DNA from: JAPPHA01 sp965242975
GTDB lineage: Bacteria; Pseudomonadota; Alphaproteobacteria; Rhodobacterales; Rhodobacteraceae
NCBI GenBank assembly: GCA_965242975.1
Contig: CBDETS010000007.1
Coordinates: forward strand, 5,952,001-6,016,000
Direction: 5' to 3'
Length of the DNA: 64,000 nucleotides
In this document: positions 8,688 to 16,464 of the stretch, piece by piece
Layout of the letters: every line of letters starts with the position of its first letter
Numbering within the stretch: position 1 is the stretch's first letter
Notes under the pieces: generated by a model
The model's database searches: none
The model's input: the letters and a program-made list of their open reading frames with translations, nothing else
What the model was told of the DNA's origin: nothing
Position numbers and translations under genes: made by a program

Positions 8688-9869
8688 ATGGCACAGCTTG
8701 GCGAAAACATAATCGGCTCCAGCGGCTTGCCGCCATTTTACTCCGTGGCCAACGCCGACGAGGTGTCGATCAATGCACCCGACAACCGCAAAGGCGATGC
8801 GCTCAGGACCTGGGTGCGGTCTCTCAGCGGTTTCCAGAAGGAGGCGCTGCTCCGGTCAGCCAAAACCGGGCGTACCTGGCGTCTGGTTTCCGACGAAGGC
8901 CCATATTTGAATGGGCACGACGCGGCTCCCTGCCCACTCGCCTTTCTCTCCACGGGAATGGCAGCGAGTTACCTGAACGAAATCACGGCTTTAGCTGAAC
9001 AGCGTGGCATCGCCTTGAACCGACTGCGGCTCATCCAGAATAATTTTTACACCATGCGCGGCTCCATGCCAAAGCGTACGATGGTTGGCGGGTCCGAGCC
9101 AGTTGAACTGGAGGTCGAAGTCGACTGCGATCTGGATGACGCAGCGCTGAACAGCCTTTTGATGGACGCGGTCCACGCCTCTCCGTTGAACGGGCTGATG
9201 CGCGTAGGTCTGGAAAGCCTTTTCAAACTGTCCAGAAACGGCGCAGGACTGCCCCCCGCCGGGGCGGCGGAACTGGATGGCCCATTGTTCCCGGACCCCG
9301 GTGATCACTTTGCGGCTTCTCGACCGGTTGAAAACTCGTTGGAACTCGTCGGGCCCGTCGGCCCGACACCGAAAAAGAAAGTGCCGCAGGGCACGTCGGC
9401 CGTTGCGGGCAGCCTGGCCGACGAACAAAACCGCCGCTTGAACATCGGTGCGGTCGCGACGGTGCGCAACGACGGGCTGAAGGACATTCAGCAGATGCAG
9501 TATTCCCCGTGGGGCACGTCGTTCAGGTTCCTCAGCTCCGAAGATGGGCGTGCACCGGATGCAAACACGCTGATCAGCGCTGGGATCGGATTTTGCTTCA
9601 TGACTCAGTTCGGGCGTTTCGCCTCGATGCTGAAACTCGATCTGCCGGACTACCGCATCGTTCAGGATACGCATTTCAGCCTTGGTGGAGCTTCCGGTGG
9701 GACCGGCAAGGCGGGCGAGGCCGACCCAGTCGAAACCCATGTCTACCTGGAGACCTCGGAGCCTGACGAAGTGGCCCAGGAGATGCTGGATATGTCGGAA
9801 CAGACCTGCTTCCTGCATGCATTCTGCAGGACCGAAATGAAGACCAAGCTAACGATCAAGCGGGTCTGA
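8688..9869 (+). CDS. OsmC family protein with two OsmC-like halves
   Basis: A 393-residue protein starting at the ATG at 8688 behind GGGGAGG (8671-8677). It contains two OsmC-type modules. The first has the cysteine helix PCPLAFLSTGMAASYLNEI near residue 85; the second has ISAGIGFCFMTQFGRFA near residue 305. Single-domain OsmC/Ohr proteins of about 140 residues dimerise to form a cysteine peroxidase site. This gene appears to encode both halves in one chain, with a linker around residues 195-260. Peroxide or thiol chemistry is plausible, but the second cysteine of a classical Ohr pair is not obvious. It ends the run of co-directional genes that begins with the amine importer. Confidence 0.75.
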   Translation: MAQLGENIIGSSGLPPFYSVANADEVSINAPDNRKGDALRTWVRSLSGFQKEALLRSAKTGRTWRLVSDEGPYLNGHDAAPCPLAFLSTGMAASYLNEITALAEQRGIALNRLRLIQNNFYTMRGSMPKRTMVGGSEPVELEVEVDCDLDDAALNSLLMDAVHASPLNGLMRVGLESLFKLSRNGAGLPPAGAAELDGPLFPDPGDHFAASRPVENSLELVGPVGPTPKKKVPQGTSAVAGSLADEQNRRLNIGAVATVRNDGLKDIQQMQYSPWGTSFRFLSSEDGRAPDANTLISAGIGFCFMTQFGRFASMLKLDLPDYRIVQDTHFSLGGASGGTGKAGEADPVETHVYLETSEPDEVAQEMLDMSEQTCFLHAFCRTEMKTKLTIKRV

Positions 9870-9950
9870 CTCCGAATATGAACGCATCTCGGGCGCATTG
9901 TCCGCAATATTGAGTCAATTTGGCTGAAAATGGATTCAACGCTGGAAGGC

Positions 9951-10609
9951 GGACCAGGAGCTTGCCAGGCGATGATGCTGACGACGGAGAGGGAGGGGAG
10001 AAACCACGTGACGAAAGTGGCGTAGACCCGGATGGTCTCCTTAGAACGACGGTTTCTCCGGATCCGGAACTTACCGTAACTGCATCGCCTGAAACGAACA
10101 CGGAGTCCGGCGGGAATCGGCCCGCGGGGAAAATGAAGGCAATCCCGAAGACGATTGTCCCGCGGCCGGGGATGACAGTCATTCCGCGGCTGATCTTGAC
10201 CCCAATGCGGATGAAAGAACCGTCGAAAAGGATGGTGTCGTGGAAGGCACTGAAGGCGACGAGCCCAATTCCGTCCAGGATGCGCCAACTTCGGCCTTGG
10301 ACGTCGTTGCGGAGGGCATTGTGAACCGTTCAGTATACACGGCCATCGTTCAGCGATCGCGGCCGGCGTCGTCACATCGTCATATGCCTTTGTTGAAGCG
10401 GTTCTTGACAGTCCGGGTGTCGAGGTCCCCCGGGAAACAGCGCCCGGGTTATCCGGCCAATGGCCTTGGCGACAGGTGTGGAGCATGCCGCCAATTGGTC
10501 CCGCGTGTTTGTGCCGAACGACGGAAGTTCACCAATTCACCGTATTGTCTTCGAGGTCGATGGAACCATTGTCGCTCGGCTCGGTCCTTTTTGCTCCGGG
10601 CCACAATAA
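9951..10609 (+). pseudogene. Degraded gene for an acidic protein, several frameshifts
   Basis: No single open frame covers this stretch, but protein-like segments follow one another in changing frames. They run from an acidic part (GDDADDGEGGEKPRDE), through SAADLDPNADERTVEKDG and TSALDVVAEGIVNRSVYTAI, to AAGVVTSSYAFVEAVLDSPG, and end in VDGTIVARLGPFCSGPQ and a stop at 10607-10609. At least three shifts are needed to join them. I do not recognise the family. The composition suggests an Asp/Glu-rich, possibly surface or secreted protein. The boundaries are approximate, and the alternative is chance open reading in GC-rich DNA. Confidence 0.4.
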
Positions 10610-10628
10610 TCCGGATGAACCGGTCTTG

Positions 10629-10910
10629 TCAGGGTGACGACAGCGCGCGCATGACCGCCTCCGGTTCCTTCTGGATCACGCGTAGTAGCGCCGCCGCCGG
10701 GCCGCTGACCCTTCGCGTTCCCTGTTCCCACTTGCGGTAGCCGGACAGGCTCATGCCGACTAACGGAGCCATCTGTGCTTGCGTGAGCTTCGCTTGTTCG
10801 CGAACTTCGCGCGGGGTCACGGGCTCATGAACGATTGCGGGTCCTTCGCCCTTGGCGTGGGCCAAGGCTTCGTTGAGTGAGCGAATCAGGTCGTCTCCGA
10901 AAGTACTCAT
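10629..10910 (-). CDS. XRE/HigA-type antitoxin with helix-turn-helix
   Basis: A 93-residue protein starting at the ATG at 10910; the longer upstream frame is not coding. After a short N-terminal region the helix-turn-helix spans about residues 34-66, with TPREVREQAKLTQAQMAPLV and SGYRKWEQGTRR as recognition-helix blocks. Such proteins neutralise a RelE/HigB-type toxin and repress their own promoter. The start overlaps the stop of the toxin gene (ATGA, 10907-10910), giving the toxin-first order typical of higBA. The antitoxin itself looks intact. Confidence 0.88.
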   Translation of the reverse strand: MSTFGDDLIRSLNEALAHAKGEGPAIVHEPVTPREVREQAKLTQAQMAPLVGMSLSGYRKWEQGTRRVSGPAAALLRVIQKEPEAVMRALSSP

Positions 10911-11197
10911 CGTTTTTCCTTTCGAGCGCTCTCGAGTGTCGCGACAATCGTGGCCACGGTGCGCCGCTCCGCAAGGCTTAAGTCGCTCCTTGCGAACTTT
11001 GCAAAAGCAAGGAGCGCGTAGATCGGCATCTGATCTCCATTGTAGAGGTATATGACCCGCGCACCGCCCCGCTTTCCTCGCCCTGAGGCTCGAAACCGCA
11101 GTTTCCGTACTCCTCCCGTGCCCGGAATCTCGTCCCCTGCCAAGGGATTTTCGGCGAGATGATCGATCAATTCTCGCCTTTCGTCCTCGCTGAACAA
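10907..11197 (-). CDS. RelE/HigB-type toxin, N-terminus interrupted by a stop codon
   Basis: The readable frame encodes 96 residues starting with a TTG at 11197: ELIDHLAENPLAGDEIPGTG, then RASGRGKRGGARVIYL and LLAFAKFARSDLSLAE, as in RelE-superfamily mRNA interferases of the HigB2 type. Reading upstream in the same frame gives ATG at 11245 and fourteen more sensible codons (MHTVAETPTFSRQAD). A TAG at 11198-11200 then cuts them off from the TTG. The original gene was therefore probably 11245-10907 with a later nonsense mutation. The toxin may be made from the TTG, by readthrough, or not at all. The antitoxin gene overlaps its 3' end. Confidence 0.65.
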   Translation of the reverse strand: MFSEDERRELIDHLAENPLAGDEIPGTGGVRKLRFRASGRGKRGGARVIYLYNGDQMPIYALLAFAKFARSDLSLAERRTVATIVATLESARKEKR

Positions 11198-11409
11198 CTA
11201 GTCGGCTTGACGGGAGAATGTCGGGGTTTCGGCCACGGTGTGCATACCGAGAAATATAACCCATTGGGGTATTCAAAGCAATTCCGGCGGAAGCACATTC
11301 GACTCTCTTTTTTGAATTGACCTCCCAAGAATCCGTGCACGGCAGTCCGCCGTGAGAGCCTTGCGCACGCGATGACGCGAAAGCGGTATGAAGGCATCGA
11401 GCAACGCTT

Positions 11410-11647
11410 TCAATGTCCGAAACTGTCCCAATGTACCTCAGGAAGAACCGGCCCCACAGTGTCGCCGATAGTGACGACCCGTTCCCTCCCGTTCCGCTCG
11501 CGGTTCCACTCGCCCTCACCGGTCACGCGAAAATTCGGCGACGGGTCGAGCACGCTTCAGAATCGCGGTCCGCTCGCCTGTATCACGGATGATTTCGAGA
11601 ATGGCGAGACATCGCGCCTTGAAGTCGGATGCATTTGTCTTGACCAA
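11410..11647 (-). pseudogene. Frameshifted Phd/YefM-type antitoxin gene
   Basis: From a TTG at 11647 the minus strand reads VKTNASDFKARCLAILEIIR, then DTGERTAILKRARPVAEF, the typical N-terminal half of a Phd/YefM antitoxin, before a premature TGA at 11516-11518. In a shifted frame the next segment reads ERVVTIGDTVGPVLPEVHWD and ends at a TGA at 11410-11412. This matches the usual acidic C-terminal tail that binds a PIN toxin. One small indel near 11520-11530 separates the halves. No VapC partner is visible downstream, so this is an orphan, dead antitoxin. Confidence 0.65.
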
Positions 11648-12003
11648 ATGACCATTTTTTTGGCACTTACATGCATAGGTAGATAATTGAAAATACTACA
11701 CTAATTGACTTCATATAAGAACATCACATCGAAGACTGACCCCGTTTCTGCAATCCCCGAACCGGGCGCAACCCGAGCCAAACGGTGCACGTTGGGCCGG
11801 ACCTTCCGTCAACCGAATTTCTCCGGGCAGGGTCCGATCTGGAATCATGTCAAGACGCCCAACTCAAACGCCTTCACCGTGTTCCGGACCGGGGCCATGA
11901 CAGGCTGCGCCTTGGACCCGCGGTTGCCCGTCGAGCCGCAAACAGGTGACTGGCAACACAAGGCAACGTGACACACAGTCGGGTTGTCGTTATATGCCCG
12001 GGG
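11648..12003. other. Intergenic stretch, AT-rich, no gene seen
   Basis: About 350 bases without a supportable gene. The part around 11640-11735 is markedly more AT-rich than its surroundings (runs such as GATAATTGAAAATACTACAC). The short open frames here have no recognisable content. The AT-rich patch may hold the promoter of the downstream dehydrogenase gene or of the minus-strand antitoxin remnant. Confidence 0.5.
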
Positions 12004-12996
12004 ATGAAAGCACTGGTTTATACGGGACCGGGAGAACTCGAGTTTATTGATGTCACCGATCCGGTTCCCGGGGCGGACTTCAGTATCGTTCGTGTCGATT
12101 CCACGGGGATTTGCGGATCGGACATGCATGGGTTTCTCGGCCACGATGAACGCAGGCCGCCTCCCCTGATTCTCGGCCACGAGGCATCGGGGACCGCCGT
12201 TGCGGGAGCGTTCGAAGGGTGCCGGGTAACGATCAACCCTCTGGTCACCTGCGGTGACTGCCGGGAGTGTCGTACGGGTCGGACAAACATTTGTGGCGAT
12301 CGGCGCCTCTTGTCCATTCCACCGCTTGAAGGCACTTTCGCCGAGCTTGTCGCAGTCCCCGACTCCAATCTCGTCGAGGTTTCACCGGATGTACCGTTTG
12401 AACACGCTGCGTTGACCGAACCGATGGCTGTTTGCTGGCATGCGGTTCGGCTGGCCGGGGACATGCCATATGTCGCGCTTCGTGACAGCGGCTGCCTGGT
12501 ACTGGGAGGAGGGGCAATTGGCGTGGGGCTGGCTCTCTGCCTTGAATTGGCCGGCGTCGAAGACCTGTGCGTGGTTGAGACAAACGATCGGCGGAGGTCA
12601 TATCTCGATAGTGTGACGGAATTCGGGGTTCGTCCTGCGCGGGACAAGGGTGTGAACCAGAAGTCCTGGGATCTGGTGTTTGACGCGGTCGGTTCGGCTG
12701 AATCGCGACGCGCGGCGTGCCGATTGGTCCGCCAAGGGGGGGCGATCGTCCATCTGGGACTTCATTCCGGGGATGGGGGATTCGATGCGCGTCGCGCGAC
12801 ACTTCAGGAATTCAGCTTCCTGGGCACCTATGCTTATACCGAGGAGGATTTTCGTCAAACGGCCGACGCGATATTTTCAGGCCGCCTGGGTCCGCTCAAC
12901 TGGTACGAGACCCGCCCCCTGTCTGATGGTCTCCAGGCATTCGAAGAAATCAGGGACGCACGGGCGCATTGCCCAAAGGTTATCCTGAAACCCTGA
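12004..12996 (+). CDS. Zinc-containing alcohol dehydrogenase (MDR superfamily)
   Basis: A 330-residue medium-chain dehydrogenase. The ATG at 12004 (MKALVYTGPGEL) gives a canonical N-terminus; the open frame extends 12 codons upstream without family-like sequence. Catalytic-zinc ligands appear in STGICGSDMHGF and LGHEASG. Four structural-zinc cysteines are in CGDCRECRTGRTNIC, and the NAD(P) fold is LVLGGGAIGVGLAL near residue 165. Members oxidise secondary alcohols or polyols such as threonine, sorbitol or galactitol. Specificity cannot be read. The IclR gene to its right converges on it, and the pair with the GMC oxidoreductase suggests sugar-alcohol or choline-type catabolism. Confidence 0.9.
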   Translation: MKALVYTGPGELEFIDVTDPVPGADFSIVRVDSTGICGSDMHGFLGHDERRPPPLILGHEASGTAVAGAFEGCRVTINPLVTCGDCRECRTGRTNICGDRRLLSIPPLEGTFAELVAVPDSNLVEVSPDVPFEHAALTEPMAVCWHAVRLAGDMPYVALRDSGCLVLGGGAIGVGLALCLELAGVEDLCVVETNDRRRSYLDSVTEFGVRPARDKGVNQKSWDLVFDAVGSAESRRAACRLVRQGGAIVHLGLHSGDGGFDARRATLQEFSFLGTYAYTEEDFRQTADAIFSGRLGPLNWYETRPLSDGLQAFEEIRDARAHCPKVILKP

Positions 12997-13198
12997 CCCG
13001 CTTCAACTGGCGATCGGACCAGGGAGCAGCCGAAGAGACGCGATCCGCGGCTTTCGCTAACGGTCCTGGCCTCGGGCCAGCATGGAGACGACCGATGCGG
13101 ACCAGTACCCCGTTGGTCACGGCCATGGAACCGGTCGGCTCGGCTCTGGCGCTTCCGGGAAGCAGGAAGATCGGGAGAATATCGATGAGGCGTCGGAG

Positions 13199-13960
13199 TC
13201 AAAGGTCAAGTGCGTCCCTGAGCGCCAATGATCCTTCGCGGATCTCGCCAACATTCGCGATCGCCTTCTCTATCGACAATCGTTGCTTGGGACCATGAAA
13301 GGCGAGTGACGCGACATACCGCCCCTGGTCATCGGTCACCGGGACAGCAATTGCATTCATGTCCTCGATGAACTCCTCTTCATCAAGTGCGTAACCCCGC
13401 CGGGCAACGCGTTCCGTGTCTTCAATCAAGGCGCCATGGTCCGCGTGCGTGTTCGGGGTAAACTTCTTCAAGTCGAGCGCGCGGATGAAAGATTTCCGTC
13501 GTTTCAACGGAATACTGGAGAGGAATGCCTTTCCACTCGCGGTACAGTGAAACGGAACTTCGGTTCCTACGGGGAGCTGGACGCGCACCGGCCAGTCGGT
13601 CTCAACCCGATCCATGTAATGCATGCCGGACTCGCCAGGGACGACGAAATTGACCGTCTCTTTCACTCTCGCCGCGATCCTCTCAAGAATCTGCCTGCGC
13701 ACCACGTGAGTCAGCGACACGTTCAGAATTCCGATACCGATACTTCGCAGTCTCCTCCCGGGACGGAGCCGCTTTCCTCCAGGTTCCCGTGCAAGAATTC
13801 TCTCCTTGACCAACGCATTGCAGAGGCGGTGAACAGTCTGTCTGGGAAGCCCGAGGTTTCGATTCAACTCGGTCGGTGACACAGGTTCGGATGCCTTGGA
13901 CAGCGCCTCGATGATCAAGAGATTCCTCATTCCAGTTGGAATTCGTCGTTCGTCCGGCAT
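13199..13960 (-). CDS. IclR family transcriptional regulator
   Basis: A 253-residue repressor/activator. The N-terminal winged helix covers about residues 10-75 (EPVSPTELNRNLGLPRQTVH is the recognition part). The C-terminal effector domain has HCTASGKAFLSSIP near residue 140 and GYALDEEEFIEDMNAIAVPV near residue 195. These are standard IclR blocks, and the length is normal. It is transcribed away from the GMC oxidoreductase gene across a 111-base AT-rich gap holding a palindrome (14039-14055), so it probably controls that gene and itself. The ligand is unknown. Confidence 0.93.
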   Translation of the reverse strand: MPDERRIPTGMRNLLIIEALSKASEPVSPTELNRNLGLPRQTVHRLCNALVKERILAREPGGKRLRPGRRLRSIGIGILNVSLTHVVRRQILERIAARVKETVNFVVPGESGMHYMDRVETDWPVRVQLPVGTEVPFHCTASGKAFLSSIPLKRRKSFIRALDLKKFTPNTHADHGALIEDTERVARRGYALDEEEFIEDMNAIAVPVTDDQGRYVASLAFHGPKQRLSIEKAIANVGEIREGSLALRDALDL

Positions 13961-14038
13961 TTCGCCCCCTGGGGTGTTTCCCGATTACATGTCTTGTCGT
14001 TCGTCGGAGTATAGTATATGGCATCAATAAATTAAAAT

Positions 14039-14055
14039 TGGGACAAAAAATCCCA
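14039..14055. promoter_or_regulatory. Inverted repeat in the IclR/GMC divergent promoter
   Basis: The repeat TGGGA-N7-TCCCA lies in a conspicuously AT-rich gap between divergent genes, 17 bases before the oxidoreductase ATG at 14072. Flanking A and T runs extend the symmetry imperfectly. Position and symmetry suit an IclR-type operator, but binding is inferred. Overlap with the expected ribosome-binding region of the oxidoreductase gene means it could also act as a short mRNA hairpin. Confidence 0.45.
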
Positions 14056-14071
14056 TTTTTGGTAAAATCGA

Positions 14072-15688
14072 ATGGAATTTGATTTCGTTATCGTTGGTGC
14101 GGGTTCCGCTGGTTGCGTTTTGGCGAACCGGCTGTCTGCCGATTCCCGGTATCGGGTGGCACTCGTCGAGGCGGGCGGTCCTGATCGCAGCCCCTGGATC
14201 CACATCCCCATCGGGTACTTCAAGACCATGGGAAATCCCTCGACGGACTGGTGTTTCAATACCTCTCCCGATCCCGGTTTGAATGGTCGATCAATTCCGT
14301 GGCCGCGGGGGAAGGTCCTGGGCGGGTCAAGTTCGATCAACGGGCTGCTCTACGTCCGTGGTCAGCAGCAGGATTATGACAATTGGCGACAATTCGGCAA
14401 CCGCGGATGGGCCTGGGAGGACGTACTGCCGTACTTCAGGCGGGCCGAGACCTGGACAGGGAATTCGGGCAGTAGCCCCGACAGGGGAACCGATGGCCCA
14501 TTGATCGTGTCCCCGATGCGAATCAGGCGCCGGATTGTTGACCTGTGGATGGAAGCCGCGACCAACGCTGGGTATCGAAAAAACCCCGACTACAATTCGT
14601 CGGATCAGGAAGGCGTCGGGTTCTTTCAGCAAACCTCCATGCGAGGACGGCGATGCAGCGCTGCGGTTGCGTATCTCAAGCCGGCACGGAAACGCCCCAA
14701 TCTTGCCATTTTCACCCACACACAAACGCTTCAACTCACATTTCGTGATGGACGTGTGACCGGGGTCGCCGCAAGACGAAGGGGGAGCGGCGGTGACATC
14801 GAACTTCGGGCAAGACGGGAGGTCGTCCTTTCGGCAGGATCGATCGGGTCTCCGCAAATTCTGATGCTCTCCGGAATCGGTGACGGTGAAGAACTCGCGG
14901 ACCTCGGAATTCCGGTCAATGCCGAACTTGCCGGAGTCGGAAAGAACCTGCAGGATCACTTGCAGGCCCGTCCGGTGTTTCGAACGGCCTTGCCGACGAT
15001 CAACACCGAAATCGACAATCCGCTCAAGCAGGCCTTGATCGGGGTGCGTTACGCACTGACCCGGCGGGGTCCGATGACCATGGCGGCCAGTCTCGGAACC
15101 GGATTCCTGAAAACTCGGCCCGAGCTGGAAACACCTGACATACAGTTTCACATCCAGCCCTTCAGCGCGGACTCTCCGGGTCAGCTGGTTCACCCGTTTT
15201 CGGCCTTTACGGCGTCTGTGTTGCAGCTTCGGCCGGAAAGCACAGGCAGGGTCTGCCTCCGCTCCGCCGATCCGGAGGACTCTCCGGTGATCCACCCGAA
15301 CTATCTCGCCACCGAAACCGACCAAAGGGTAATTGTCGATGGCATCCGTATTGCGCGCCGGATTGCCCGCCACGCGCCGCTGAGTTCCCACATCACTGAA
15401 GAGCATGCGCCCGGACCTGGAATCGATGACGACGACCGTGCCGGGTTGCTTAACTGGGCACGGGAAACAGCAACAACCATCTACCACCCTACCGGGACCT
15501 GCAAGATGGGCCCAAGCAGTGACTCGACGGCGGTCGTTGACGAGCGCCTCAAGGTACACGGAACCCGGGGGTTGCGCGTTGCCGATGCGTCGATCATGCC
15601 GAGAATTGTTTCGGGGAATACGAACGCGCCGGCGATCATGATCGGCGAGAAGGCGTCCGACCTGATTCTCGAGGACACACGAGGATGA
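14072..15688 (+). CDS. GMC family FAD oxidoreductase (choline/alcohol dehydrogenase-like)
   Basis: A 538-residue flavoprotein. The FAD-binding Rossmann motif is at the N-terminus (FDFVIVGAGSAGCVLANRLS, residues 3-22). The first GMC signature is WPRGKVLGGSSSINGLLYVR near residue 75 and the second is SAGSIGSPQILMLSGIG near residue 257. The active-site His is in YHPTGTCKMG and the C-terminal Asn in SGNTNAPAIMIGEKASD. These features match the BetA/AlkJ branch, which oxidises choline, alkanols or polyethylene-glycol-like alcohols and feeds electrons to the respiratory chain. No betaine-aldehyde dehydrogenase is adjacent, so choline is not established. Its last codons overlap the next gene (ATGA, 15685-15688). 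Confidence 0.93.
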   Translation: MEFDFVIVGAGSAGCVLANRLSADSRYRVALVEAGGPDRSPWIHIPIGYFKTMGNPSTDWCFNTSPDPGLNGRSIPWPRGKVLGGSSSINGLLYVRGQQQDYDNWRQFGNRGWAWEDVLPYFRRAETWTGNSGSSPDRGTDGPLIVSPMRIRRRIVDLWMEAATNAGYRKNPDYNSSDQEGVGFFQQTSMRGRRCSAAVAYLKPARKRPNLAIFTHTQTLQLTFRDGRVTGVAARRRGSGGDIELRARREVVLSAGSIGSPQILMLSGIGDGEELADLGIPVNAELAGVGKNLQDHLQARPVFRTALPTINTEIDNPLKQALIGVRYALTRRGPMTMAASLGTGFLKTRPELETPDIQFHIQPFSADSPGQLVHPFSAFTASVLQLRPESTGRVCLRSADPEDSPVIHPNYLATETDQRVIVDGIRIARRIARHAPLSSHITEEHAPGPGIDDDDRAGLLNWARETATTIYHPTGTCKMGPSSDSTAVVDERLKVHGTRGLRVADASIMPRIVSGNTNAPAIMIGEKASDLILEDTRG

Positions 15689-16311
15689 CGGAAACGGCGC
15701 TCGATATTCTTCAGATCGTGTTTGCGGACATAATCCTGTCCGGCGACAATGCCCTTGTCATTGGCATGGCTGCCGCCGGCCTGTCACCGGATTTGCGCAA
15801 GCGTGCGATCGCGTTCGGCATGGCGCTCGCAGCCGGTTTGAGGATCCTGTTTGCGGCCATCGCGACGGTCCTGCTGCAGATTCCAGGCATCCTTTTCTTT
15901 GGAGGGCTTCTTCTCGCCATCGTGTGTTGGAGATTTTATCGGGATCTGGAAGCCCACGGCAGGAGACCGGAACCGGGGACACACAACTTCCAGGCGACCG
16001 AGGAAAGTGAAAACAGAAACCTGTGGGGCGCATTGGTCACGATCACATTCGCCGACGTTTCGATGTCGATCGACAATGTTGTCGCCGTGGCCGCAATTGC
16101 CCGGGAAAACACCGCTCTCCTGGTTTTCGGGCTGGCGCTTGCGATCCTGTTCATGGCGGTATTCGCCACTCTCATCATGAGAATTATGGCCCGATACAAA
16201 TGGTTGTCGTGGCTTGGACTCCTGTTTCTTATCTATTTGACTGTCAGGATGCTCTATGACGGCTGGCCGGAAATGGCCGACCTGTTGTCTGCGTTATGGA
16301 GCATGACATGA
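15685..16311 (+). CDS. TerC/YjbE family integral membrane protein
   Basis: A 208-residue membrane protein with about six to seven hydrophobic segments. Two aspartate-bearing family motifs are visible: ADIILSGDNALVIGMAA (residues 11-27) and TFADVSMSIDNVVAVAA (near residue 125). TerC/YjbE proteins are linked to metal-ion (manganese) efflux and to loading metals into exported proteins. The ATG overlaps the stop of the GMC oxidoreductase, so the two are probably co-translated. The reason for the pairing is not evident. Confidence 0.9.
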   Translation: MTETALDILQIVFADIILSGDNALVIGMAAAGLSPDLRKRAIAFGMALAAGLRILFAAIATVLLQIPGILFFGGLLLAIVCWRFYRDLEAHGRRPEPGTHNFQATEESENRNLWGALVTITFADVSMSIDNVVAVAAIARENTALLVFGLALAILFMAVFATLIMRIMARYKWLSWLGLLFLIYLTVRMLYDGWPEMADLLSALWSMT

Positions 16312-16464
16312 ACCGACTGGCGGGACATCCCGTGCCTGATCGTCACGACAGGCCAGTGAACGGATGGTTCCCGTTCGAACCGTCCCGCCTGACTCCACCC
16401 CATTGCCTTCAGGGGTGGATGCGTTCGCAACGGAGTGAAGGCGTCAATCCAATCGGAGGATAAC

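Noticed and set aside
11690..11710. AT-rich patch resembling 40213-40240 as paired ends of a mobile element
   Set aside because: The similarity is short (around AAAATA-TACACTAATT) and imperfect. The two sites enclose many unrelated operons, so common origin is not supported.
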